Origin: Paenibacillus selenitireducens
Lineage (GTDB): Bacteria > Bacillota > Bacilli > Paenibacillales > Paenibacillaceae
Direction of reading: 5' to 3'
Length of the DNA: 64,000 nucleotides
Assembly (NCBI RefSeq): GCF_002021565.1
Contig: NZ_MSZX01000001.1
Location: 62,027-126,026, forward strand
In this document: piece by piece, positions 1 to 7,350 of the stretch
Layout: the number at the start of each line of letters is the position of its first letter
Position numbering within the stretch: the first letter of the stretch is position 1
The notes under the pieces: model-generated
Told to the model about the DNA's origin: nothing
The model's database searches: none
What the model saw: only the letters and a program-made list of their open reading frames with translations
Translations under genes and position numbers: made by a program

Positions 1-57
1 CGTAAATGCAAGAGGGATATTTTTTTTGGAAAAATAACATGAAAGGAGCAAATTATT

Positions 58-433
58 AATCTTGTGCCGTCTTTAAACGTGAGGGTGAATATTATTTTGC
101 CGATTGGGCTGGACGGAAAGAAGGCGGATGTTGACTACATCGAAGATATATTACATACACTAGGTTTTCGAGAAAAGAACCAATCTTCCGACGACGTTGT
201 CCGGCGGTCAGCAGCAGCGAGTTGCTATTGCCCGCGCCATTGTGTCAAGACCGACATTCGTGCTTGATAGGGAACCTGGACAGTCGTTCCAGCGAAGACG
301 TTCATCTGCTACGTTTGTCTGTACAGAAGTACAATTAGACGTTAATTGTCGTTACGCATGATCATGAAGTCGCCGCATTGGCCGACCGAACGGTTCGGGT
401 CGTTGACGGCTCGATCGCTGTGGAGGAATTACA
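58..433 (+). pseudogene. Decayed fragment of Bce-like ABC transporter ATPase
   Basis: This stretch aligns base for base, with scattered differences, to the second half of the intact ATPase gene at 8614-9288; homology starts near 8887. It has lost the Walker A half. Frameshifts and stops split the rest: the readable part breaks off at about position 267, just after the signature region. It ends in the same ATPase-permease junction as the intact pair. It is a relic of a second copy and cannot make a working ATPase. Confidence 0.85.
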
Positions 434-600
434 ATGAAGATTACAATTTCTAAGAAGAAGTTGCGCTAATTTTTGTGGAGTTAACCTACTTCCATTCCGA
501 CGATCAGCGCCGGAAGCGGAAAGCCATTAACGAGTTAAATGCATATCATGTCCAATATAAGCACTTGACATCGGAACAATTACAATAGATAACCTCCAAT
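434..600 (+). pseudogene. Decayed 5' fragment of Bce-like FtsX permease
   Basis: It matches the first part of the large permease at 9285 (for example the region encoding LTYFHSDDQR), but about 60 bases of the first membrane segment are deleted and stop codons interrupt the frame. Homology fades at about 600, where AT-rich sequence leading to the radical SAM gene begins. Together with the preceding fragment it forms a truncated second copy of the 8887-9530 region in direct orientation. Confidence 0.8.
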
Positions 601-756
601 CAAAGCAAAAAGTAAATGTTGTATAAATTTATATAAATTGGATACATTTCATAAAAAAATAATATAATCCAATAAATGTAATTATCAATGATAGATTTCA
701 TATAATAAATTCATATTCTGTATTATTATGGGTTTACAAGGAACCCATATAAATCA
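601..756 (+). promoter_or_regulatory. AT-rich leader upstream of the RiPP cluster
   Basis: This is about 155 bases of strongly AT-rich sequence with no gene. It contains two TATAAT hexamers (near 663 and 701), either of which could be a -10 box; no convincing -35 partner is visible. The promoter for the first radical SAM gene and the precursors most likely lies here. Confidence 0.4.
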
Positions 757-1758
757 ATGGAGCTGAAACCTATGATGGTGCACGTTTTTGTAACCAATGA
801 TTGTAATTTAAGTTGTGATTACTGTTACGTATCAGAACTAAGAGAAAAACTATATTTTAGAACAGAATTTATTGATTCTTTAATCTCTTTCATCAATAGA
901 GCTTTAAGCCTCAATAAATCAGAAAAAGTGCTCCTGAATTTTTTTGGAGGAGAACCTCTGCTCAATAAGCGTGTAATAGAAGAAATTATTTTAGCTTCGA
1001 ACAAAATAAACGTAAAAACAAATTTTATGATGACAACAAACGGCACGCTTTTAACAAAAAGTATCATAGATTATCTTGCAGAACATAATTTTATCTTGTC
1101 AGTAAGTCTTGATGGTACTCCAGAGGTTCATAACCGGCATCGAACGTACGCTAACGGGGAACCCTCATGGGAAAAAATAAAGCCTAATCTGGAGTATCTA
1201 CTAAAAAAAATTCCTGGGTCAACTGCAAGGATAACCTACAATTCTGACAATGTTTCAGAACTCTATCAAAGCATCTTATTTTTAGCAGATCAGGGCTTTC
1301 AAGAGATTAAGCCTATACCTAACTTTTTAGATGAAGGTTGGGAAGATGAACATTTTTCTATTCTCAGAGAGCAGTTTGATAAAATCGCAAGCTTCTCGGA
1401 GAAAAATAAGAATATAGGTCTGTCTATGTTAAAAAAAAAATTACGTATACAAGGGGATTGTTCTGGAGGATTTGATAGTTTTTCAATTAACGCAAATGGC
1501 GATATCTACCCATGTACATACGTTGTAGGCGAAGAAAAATTTCGTTTAGGAAATATAAACAGCGCAGATAATTACGAACTGCAGAAGTTTCCTACTGATC
1601 ATAAGCAGCGGACAGATTGTCAAGGGTGTTCTTATTTTGAGTCCTGTACAAGTTCCAGGTGTATTTTTGTTAACTACAAAATGACCGGAGAACTATGTAA
1701 ACCAAGCGGTTTCTTTTGCGCATATGAGCGAATGGAAAGTTCTTATGCACTAAGATGA
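757..1758 (+). CDS. Radical SAM/SPASM peptide-modifying enzyme (RiPP maturase 1)
   Basis: A 333-residue radical SAM protein. The cluster-binding Cx3Cx2C motif is at C16, C20 and C23 (CNLSCDYC). A GGEP-type SAM-binding motif (FFGGEPLLN) follows, and the C-terminal third is Cys-rich as in SPASM/twitch domains (YPCTYV, then CQGCSYFESC and further Cys). Such enzymes bind auxiliary Fe-S clusters and install thioether or carbon-carbon crosslinks in ribosomal peptides. Three precursor genes follow immediately. The start is uncertain: ATG 757 has AAGGAA 13 bases upstream, while ATG 772 has GGAG nine bases upstream and would begin just before the catalytic core. The last 27 bases of this gene recur between the precursor copies, so the gene end was part of the duplicated unit. 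Crosslink type cannot be told from sequence. Confidence 0.85.
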   Translation: MELKPMMVHVFVTNDCNLSCDYCYVSELREKLYFRTEFIDSLISFINRALSLNKSEKVLLNFFGGEPLLNKRVIEEIILASNKINVKTNFMMTTNGTLLTKSIIDYLAEHNFILSVSLDGTPEVHNRHRTYANGEPSWEKIKPNLEYLLKKIPGSTARITYNSDNVSELYQSILFLADQGFQEIKPIPNFLDEGWEDEHFSILREQFDKIASFSEKNKNIGLSMLKKKLRIQGDCSGGFDSFSINANGDIYPCTYVVGEEKFRLGNINSADNYELQKFPTDHKQRTDCQGCSYFESCTSSRCIFVNYKMTGELCKPSGFFCAYERMESSYALR

Positions 1759-1774
1759 AAGATATCGTATAGCC

Positions 1775-1791
1775 CTCTACCTATAGTAGAG
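1775..1791 (+). promoter_or_regulatory. Small stem-loop between maturase and precursor 1
   Basis: CTCTAC and GTAGAG form a six-base stem around a five-base loop, 41 bases before the precursor start. It lacks a T-tract, so a simple terminator is unlikely; an mRNA processing or stability element is possible. The same stem with a different loop recurs before precursor 3 but is missing before precursor 2. Confidence 0.4.
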
Positions 1792-1832
1792 AGTTATTTG
1801 ATATATATATTAAATTATGAGGAGGAGAAAAG

Positions 1833-1982
1833 ATGAAAATCAAGCCGGAAAAAAGGGAAGACCTGAGGTTGGATGTTAAAGGATACGGTTGTTGGGATGA
1901 CTGTGATGTTTATTATGCAAACGCCTCAAATGAATATGGCTGTGGTTGGAAAAAGACTGCTTATAATAATCCATTCGCCTAA
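1833..1982 (+). CDS. RiPP precursor peptide, copy 1
   Basis: A 49-residue peptide with a strong ribosome binding site (GGAGGAG, ending 6 bases before the ATG). The N-terminal 16 residues are charged (MKIKPEKRED then LRLDVK) and look like a leader. The rest, from about G17, is rich in Gly, Tyr, Trp and Asn and has three Cys (C20, C24, C37). The core reads GYGCWDDCDVYYANAS, then an EYGCGWKK segment and a YNNPFA tail. There is no double-glycine cleavage site. The gene sits between two radical SAM genes, near a protease and exporter. No known precursor family was recognised. Confidence 0.85.
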   Translation: MKIKPEKREDLRLDVKGYGCWDDCDVYYANASNEYGCGWKKTAYNNPFA

Positions 1983-2050
1983 AAGTGATGGAAAATGGAA
2001 AGCTCTTATACACTAAGATGAAAGATATCAAATTATGAGGAGGAGAAAAG

Positions 2051-2200
2051 ATGAAAATCAAGCCAGAAAAAAGGGAAGACCTGAAGTTGGATGTTAAAGG
2101 ATACGGTTGTTGGGATGACTGTGATGTTTATTATGTAAACGCCTCAAATGAATATGGCTGTGGTTGGAAAAAGACTGCTTATAATAATCCATTCGCCTAA
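2051..2200 (+). CDS. RiPP precursor peptide, copy 2
   Basis: A near-identical repeat of copy 1: 49 residues, same Cys at 20, 24 and 37. Two substitutions are visible, Lys for Arg at 12 and Val for Ala at 29. Its ribosome binding site (GGAGGAG) is preserved. The spacer before it is about 45 bases shorter than the other spacers and lacks the small stem-loop, so its translation or mRNA stability may differ from its sisters. Confidence 0.85.
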   Translation: MKIKPEKREDLKLDVKGYGCWDDCDVYYVNASNEYGCGWKKTAYNNPFA

Positions 2201-2254
2201 AAGTAATGGAAAATGGAAAGTTCTTATACACTAAGATGAAAGATATCATATAGC

Positions 2255-2272
2255 CTCTACCCCTTAGTAGAG
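2255..2272 (+). promoter_or_regulatory. Small stem-loop before precursor 3
   Basis: The same CTCTAC/GTAGAG stem as at 1775, here with the loop CCCTTA. A constant stem with a changed loop hints that the folded RNA, rather than the sequence, is kept; recent duplication is the alternative explanation. Confidence 0.4.
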
Positions 2273-2313
2273 AGTTATTTGATATATATATTAAATTATG
2301 AGGAGGAGAAAAG

Positions 2314-2463
2314 ATGAAAATCAAGCCGGAAAAAAGGGAAGACCTGAGGTTGGATGTTAAAGGATACGGTTGTTGGGATGACTGTGATGTTTATTATGCA
2401 AACGCCTCAAATGAATATGGCTGTGGTTGGAAAAAGACTGCTTATAATAATCCATTCTCCTGA
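2314..2463 (+). CDS. RiPP precursor peptide, copy 3
   Basis: The third 49-residue precursor. It matches copy 1 except for the last residue (Ser instead of Ala) and a TGA stop in place of TAA. Ribosome binding site and all three Cys are preserved. It is the last gene before a strong intrinsic terminator, so maturase 1 and the three precursors probably form one transcript. Confidence 0.85.
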   Translation: MKIKPEKREDLRLDVKGYGCWDDCDVYYANASNEYGCGWKKTAYNNPFS

Positions 2464-2479
2464 AAGTGATTTGAAAAAG

Positions 2480-2510
2480 AAGTGCGTTGTATAAACAACG
2501 CACTTTTTTT
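2480..2510 (+). terminator. Rho-independent terminator after precursors
   Basis: AAGTGCGTTG and CAACGCACTT form a perfect 10-base stem around a TATAAA loop, followed directly by a run of T. It separates the precursor transcript from the second radical SAM gene. Confidence 0.92.
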
Positions 2511-2567
2511 CAAAAGACTAAACTTAAGAATGAAATTATATGTTAACCATCTGAAGGAAGTTAATTA

Positions 2568-2698
2568 TTGAAAATCGGTCAGAAAAGAATGAAAAACTTA
2601 AATTAGATGGTAAATGATTTCGATGCCATGGCGATTGTCATGCTTATTATGCTAATAGCGCTAGTACTTATGGATGCGATATATTCTGCTTACCTTAG
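2568..2698 (+). pseudogene. Decayed fourth RiPP precursor
   Basis: After a ribosome-binding-like GAAGGAAG, a TTG begins a frame reading MKIGQKR, like the intact precursors. It shifts frame after seven codons; the continuing frame reads EKLKLDGK, a stop, then FRCHGDCHAYYANS and TYGC. The spacing of the three core Cys, the DC pair and the YYAN motif match the intact copies. It is more diverged than copies 1-3, so it is older. The frameshift and in-frame TGA make it non-functional as read. Confidence 0.7.
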
Positions 2699-2793
2699 TA
2701 CTTTTATGTAAAAATATCCATAAAGCAGTGATTCTGATTATCTGGTATACGGAAATTGGAATATTCCGAGAACAAAAGAGGATGGCGATAGAG

Positions 2794-4035
2794 ATGGCGA
2801 TGGTAATCAATGCGTTTCAAAAAGTAAATTTCAATAGTAACTGCAGAACATTGGAACATGATAATCATGTTGTTTTAGGAAACATATTAAATGGTCTGTG
2901 GATTAAATGCCCTAGTTATGTTTATGATTTCATGAATAATTGCATACAAAAAGAATACAGCGTTAGTGAGATATTAAGTGAATGTCAGGATCAAGAAACA
3001 AAAGTATATATGGAGAAATTACTCAGTACATTAAAAAATATAGAAGTTATCAACTATGATACAGAACGTATGACGGTTAATCAGGAAATTAAGCATGTTA
3101 CCATCGAACTCACTACAGGATGTAATTTGAAGTGTAGTCACTGTTGTGTAAACTGTGGAGACATTCCTAGAGAAGATATGAGTCTAGAAACTTTAAAGGA
3201 GTTAATCGATTGGTGTGAGAATAGCGGGGTTTCCGGCATTGCATTAACCGGAGGAGAAATCTTTATTAGAAAAGATATTTGGGATATCCTGAATTATGTT
3301 CGAACCAAATTCACAGGTCAAATTGAAGTTATGACCAACGGAACATTAATCAAGAAATCTATGATTCAGACTCTTCGAACTCTGGTTGACAACGTCTCAA
3401 TTAGCTTAGATGGCTATGATGAACACAGTGTTACAAAAATTCGTGGAGCAGGAGTTTTGGGGAAAGTAGAAAGTACTATAAATAATTTGAAAGAAGTTGG
3501 CTTTAAAAGTATTAGTCTGTCAATGGTTTTAACTAAAGAGACAATAACACACAAGGATAAATTTGAAGGATTATGCTTGTCGTTAGATGTTAAGTCTGTT
3601 ACGAGAGTATTTACACCTGAAGGAAGGGCAGAAAGCAATTATGAGATGTTAAGCCCGCCTTTTAAGATGAGAGTCAAAGATGATTTTTCAGAGAGCGAAT
3701 GGAACGATCTTCAGAATGCAGCCAGTTTTAAATGCGCCTGTAATTTGGATACTAAGATTTTGGTTTGTTGGAACGGTGATATATATCCTTGTTTTCTTAC
3801 CAAAAATGAAAATAATCATTTAGGTAATATTTCTGATTTAATAGATGGTAATTTCAAAAAAATACAATTGACACCAATTGTTGACGAAATAGAGCCGTGT
3901 CAGCAATGTAATGTAAAATATTTCTGTGCCAGTGCGTGTCCAGGTCATGACAGCAATATATTCTTAAATGAAGAATATAGAAGTGCGATGTGCACGCAGA
4001 TGAAAGATTATTACACAAAGGTTGTTTGGCAATGA
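2794..4035 (+). CDS. Radical SAM/SPASM peptide maturase 2 with N-terminal recognition-like domain
   Basis: About 413 residues. The first ~95 residues form a small helical/strand domain resembling the precursor-recognition (PqqD/RRE-like) modules fused to many RiPP maturases; this is inference. The radical SAM motif is CNLKCSHC (C110, C114, C117), followed by LTGGE. The C-terminal SPASM region has CACNL, YPCF and CQQCNVKYFCASACPG. The open frame extends upstream to 2674, but that part overlaps the decayed precursor. ATG 2782 abuts AGAGG; ATG 2794 lies 12 bases after it and is preferred, with ATG 2800 possible. Its stop overlaps the protease start (ATGA). Having two distinct radical SAM enzymes suggests two modification chemistries or a division of labour. 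Confidence 0.85.
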   Translation: MAMVINAFQKVNFNSNCRTLEHDNHVVLGNILNGLWIKCPSYVYDFMNNCIQKEYSVSEILSECQDQETKVYMEKLLSTLKNIEVINYDTERMTVNQEIKHVTIELTTGCNLKCSHCCVNCGDIPREDMSLETLKELIDWCENSGVSGIALTGGEIFIRKDIWDILNYVRTKFTGQIEVMTNGTLIKKSMIQTLRTLVDNVSISLDGYDEHSVTKIRGAGVLGKVESTINNLKEVGFKSISLSMVLTKETITHKDKFEGLCLSLDVKSVTRVFTPEGRAESNYEMLSPPFKMRVKDDFSESEWNDLQNAASFKCACNLDTKILVCWNGDIYPCFLTKNENNHLGNISDLIDGNFKKIQLTPIVDEIEPCQQCNVKYFCASACPGHDSNIFLNEEYRSAMCTQMKDYYTKVVWQ

Positions 4036-4985
4036 ATAACGACAGTAGCCATTTTGGTAAAGAAAAAGTTGTAATAGCTATTATTGATAGTGGAGTAAGC
4101 AGTGATTTAAATATCAAAGCCAAGATTAAATACTCTTGTAATATGTCAAGGAACCGTAGTATTGAGGACGGACATGGCCATGGAACTGCACTCGTTGGTA
4201 TGCTAGATGAGTTTTGCGATAACAAGGTAGAATTCTTAATTATCAAAGTTCTTGATGATCAATGCAGGTGTACTTCCAGCACACTGTTAAGAGCTTTAGA
4301 TATTGCTATTGAGATGGAACCGGATATTATAAATCTTAGTTTGGGAACAGAAGATTTATCCTTAAGAAGCCAATTTGAAGCCAGATGGAGGACAGCTCTC
4401 TCCAAAGATATTCTTTTAGTGACGACAACAAATGAAGATAATATGAGTTTGCCATTCATGATAAGTGGGACTATTGGGGTGAAAGCTAATAGGGCTTTAT
4501 TAAACGATAGGGAATTGTACGTGGACGATCATTCTGTATTCCATGCAATTGGCTCTCCACACATTATACCTTGGATAAAGGGCAAGTATGTTTTTATTAA
4601 TAAAAACAGTTTTGCACCACCTTATTTTATACGAGAATTTGTTAACTATAAATTAAATAATTATTCATCTGATAACTATAGTGCTCTGGTTGAATTTATG
4701 AAAAAATGTCCTCTCATTACTAAATTAAATATAAAGACTTTAAATGCTGAAATGCCCAATGATTTGGAGTTATACAGTAACTTACTTACTATAGTTCGTA
4801 AAATAATTCCAGGGTTCAAAGAGGAGAGAAGCACATTTTCTCAAGGATTAACGATGAACGGATGTTTGGATATTTTGTTTTCTTCGGAAATAATCTTGGA
4901 TCACAAAATACCATTTACGCATTTCAATCTTCATGATTTTGAGTATCTTTCTAATTTATCTAACAAAATTCAAAAAAATGTTTAA
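4032..4985 (+). CDS. Cytoplasmic subtilase-like (S8) protease, probable leader peptidase
   Basis: 317 residues from the ATG overlapping the upstream stop, which removes 14 unlikely residues of the longer frame. The subtilisin order is clear: Asp19 in IIDSG, His50 in GHGHGTA, oxyanion Asn134 in VTTTNED, and a candidate Ser193 in NSFAPP (normally GTSxAxP, so the Gly-Thr before Ser is altered). There is no signal peptide or propeptide, so it should act in the cytoplasm. The last ~120 residues match nothing I recognise. The exporter that follows lacks a C39 peptidase domain, so this enzyme may cut the leader. The atypical Ser context leaves open that it is a pseudoenzyme. Confidence 0.8.
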   Translation: MNNDSSHFGKEKVVIAIIDSGVSSDLNIKAKIKYSCNMSRNRSIEDGHGHGTALVGMLDEFCDNKVEFLIIKVLDDQCRCTSSTLLRALDIAIEMEPDIINLSLGTEDLSLRSQFEARWRTALSKDILLVTTTNEDNMSLPFMISGTIGVKANRALLNDRELYVDDHSVFHAIGSPHIIPWIKGKYVFINKNSFAPPYFIREFVNYKLNNYSSDNYSALVEFMKKCPLITKLNIKTLNAEMPNDLELYSNLLTIVRKIIPGFKEERSTFSQGLTMNGCLDILFSSEIILDHKIPFTHFNLHDFEYLSNLSNKIQKNV

Positions 4986-5011
4986 GGGAGTATCTCTTAC
5001 AAGGAGGGTCA

Positions 5012-6688
5012 ATGAGTAAGCATAACGAAATTATTATCGATCGCTTAAAAGATGTTAAATCCCAGATTATTTGGATTATTCTTTTAACGGTTGTAGCGGC
5101 GTTGTTAGAACTTACTATCCCTTTTCTGATGCAGAAAATTATTGACTCAGGGATTATGAAAAAAGACTTTGAATTTGTGGTAATAATAAGTGTTTGTTTA
5201 GTACTACTTTATAGTATTATGGCAATTCTGAATTCTTGTATTAATTTAATGTTTGCAAAGTCAAGTGTAAAGGTTATTACAAATTTTAAAAAAGAGATTA
5301 TTACCAGATTATTAAGATATCCTGTTTCTTTTTTCGATAAAAATAAAACAGGGTATGTGATTTCAAGAGTAGATGAAATAGATTCTCTTAATTCGCTATT
5401 TTCTCCGGTTCTGATGAGCTTTTTTAAAAGTATGATTTCATTTATCGGTGCCTTTTTAGTGATTTTAACAATAAGGTGGGAATTGCTGATAGCTGCAATT
5501 ATATCCATGCCTGTTATCTTCCTGATATCCAGACATACGTCAAAACGAGTATTAAACACTTCAAAAGAATTAAATGAATCTGCAGCAGAGGCGCAAGGTG
5601 AAATTCACGAGGATATCGCTGGGCTTTCTGAAATGAAAAACTTCAATTTAGAGAATCATAAAGAAAATGAGATTAAACGTTATTATAATATTATTGCGAA
5701 AAAAATAATGAAAAGGAACATATCTACAGTTATTGGCAACGAGGCAGTTTCCTTATTTTCACTTATTTTCAAATCACTATTTATTGTCTTGATCAGTTAT
5801 TTTATTATTAATGATAAGCTAACGGTAGGATCCTATTTTTCTTTATTGGCTTATATCTCGAATTTATTCACGCCTGTGCAAATGTTCTCGTCTATTAATC
5901 TCTCTATACAACCTGCATTTGCGGTTTTGTCTAGAATTAATTACTTTATGGATAATGAAATTGAGGCAGGAAGCAATGGGACAATCATGATTGATAGCAT
6001 TGATAAAATCCAATTTAAGAATGTTTCCTTTACATATCCCGAGACTGATTGTGAAATCCTGCAAAATATAAACATAGAATTGAGTGAAGGTAAAAAGTTA
6101 TTTGTTTATGGTCCAAATGGAAGCGGAAAAACAACAATTATTAAATTGATACTGGGATTTTACACTAATTATCAGGGAGATATATTAATTAATGGGTATA
6201 ATCTTAGAGACATCAATATTAACGCTATGAGGAAAAAGATCGGGATTGTTTCTCAAAAAATATATCTGTTCTCCGGAAGCATTATGGATAACATCAAACA
6301 GTGGGATGACGAGATTACGGATGAAGAAGTGTATAATATCTTGGAGAAATACGATTTGTCAGGTGTTCTGAAAGATGAGAAATATAAAAATCATCCCATA
6401 AGTGAATCAGGTAAGAACTTGTCTGGAGGCCAAATGCAAGAAATTGCTCTGTCAAGAGCTGTTTTGAGACAACCAAGCTTATTTATATTTGATGAGCCGA
6501 CGGCGAATCTTGATTCATTGAAAAAAGAAAAATTTATACAGCTCCTAAATAAACTGAACAACAAATTATGTATTATCATCACTCACGATGATTTTTTGAT
6601 GTCTCAAATGGACCTTGAGCAAGATTTGCTTTTGGATTTATCAGAGACAGAGACGCTTCGAAAGAGGGAAGAGGCATGCCAAATATAA
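5012..6688 (+). CDS. ABC exporter (fused membrane and ATPase domains)
   Basis: 558 residues with a clean ribosome binding site (AAGGAGGG). The N-terminal ~310 residues carry about six membrane segments. The ATPase has Walker A GPNGSGKT near 366, Q-loop VSQK, signature LSGGQ near 469, Walker B LFIFDEP near 490 and the switch His in ITHD near 522. It is a homodimeric type IV exporter half. No N-terminal C39 peptidase domain is present, unlike many double-glycine bacteriocin exporters. It sits between the protease and the two-component system, overlapping the latter by 13 bases, and most likely exports the matured peptide. Confidence 0.88.
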   Translation: MSKHNEIIIDRLKDVKSQIIWIILLTVVAALLELTIPFLMQKIIDSGIMKKDFEFVVIISVCLVLLYSIMAILNSCINLMFAKSSVKVITNFKKEIITRLLRYPVSFFDKNKTGYVISRVDEIDSLNSLFSPVLMSFFKSMISFIGAFLVILTIRWELLIAAIISMPVIFLISRHTSKRVLNTSKELNESAAEAQGEIHEDIAGLSEMKNFNLENHKENEIKRYYNIIAKKIMKRNISTVIGNEAVSLFSLIFKSLFIVLISYFIINDKLTVGSYFSLLAYISNLFTPVQMFSSINLSIQPAFAVLSRINYFMDNEIEAGSNGTIMIDSIDKIQFKNVSFTYPETDCEILQNINIELSEGKKLFVYGPNGSGKTTIIKLILGFYTNYQGDILINGYNLRDININAMRKKIGIVSQKIYLFSGSIMDNIKQWDDEITDEEVYNILEKYDLSGVLKDEKYKNHPISESGKNLSGGQMQEIALSRAVLRQPSLFIFDEPTANLDSLKKEKFIQLLNKLNNKLCIIITHDDFLMSQMDLEQDLLLDLSETETLRKREEACQI

Positions 6689-7350
6689 TATTAATTGCTG
6701 ATGATGAGGCAGATATCGTGAACCTGCTACAGGATTATTTTGAAATAAACGGATATAAAGTGATAACGGCGCGGAACGGAACGGAGGCTTTGCAGCAGGC
6801 TGGAAATAGCCCGGACATTATATTATTGGATATTAATATGCCTGATGTGGATGGGCTTGAAGTATGTACCCGAATCCGCAATTTCGTGTCCTGTCCTATT
6901 ATATTTTTAACCGCTAAAGTGGAAGATGTCGATAAAATCAACGGGTTTCGTGTCGGTGGAGATGACTATATTGTCAAGCCGTTCAGCATTGATGAACTCG
7001 GAGCTAGAGTGTCTGCACACCTGCGCCGCGATCAAAGACAACACTTTAAGACCCAAACGAAATTTATCGATGATTTAGTCGTTGATTATTCTGCCCGGGT
7101 GGTTTATTACAAAAACCATTCGCTTTCTTTTGCCAAAAAAGAATTTGATATTATTGAATTGCTGTCCATGAACTGCGGGCAAATTTTTGATAAAGAGCGC
7201 ATTTATGAGAGGGTTTGGGGGTGTGACAGTGAGGGGGACAGCACTGTTGTTGCCGAGCATATCCGCAGAATTCGCGCCAAGCTGTCTGCGGTCAATGACC
7301 AGACGTATATAGCAACAGTATGGGGTGTGGGATATAGATGGGTAGGATAA
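6676..7350 (+). CDS. OmpR-family response regulator
   Basis: 224 residues. The receiver domain has the acidic pocket (D9, D10), phosphoacceptor Asp52 in LLDINMPD, Thr79 and Lys101 in VKPF. The C-terminal half is a winged-helix DNA-binding domain ending in a GVGYRW motif. It overlaps the exporter gene by 13 bases and the kinase gene by 13, so translation is coupled. It probably controls the peptide operon and/or the Bce-like transporter downstream. GC content is higher than in the radical SAM genes. Confidence 0.92.
   Translation: MPNIILIADDEADIVNLLQDYFEINGYKVITARNGTEALQQAGNSPDIILLDINMPDVDGLEVCTRIRNFVSCPIIFLTAKVEDVDKINGFRVGGDDYIVKPFSIDELGARVSAHLRRDQRQHFKTQTKFIDDLVVDYSARVVYYKNHSLSFAKKEFDIIELLSMNCGQIFDKERIYERVWGCDSEGDSTVVAEHIRRIRAKLSAVNDQTYIATVWGVGYRWVG

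Noticed and set aside
1876-2324. Minus-strand open frames with repeated protein text opposite the precursor genes
   Set aside because: They repeat only because the precursor units repeat; no ribosome binding site, and the plus-strand frames have strong ones plus a terminator.
1833-2463. Tandem repeats considered as a CRISPR array
   Set aside because: The repeated units are about 150-260 bases, encode a peptide in frame and have near-identical spacers, unlike CRISPR.
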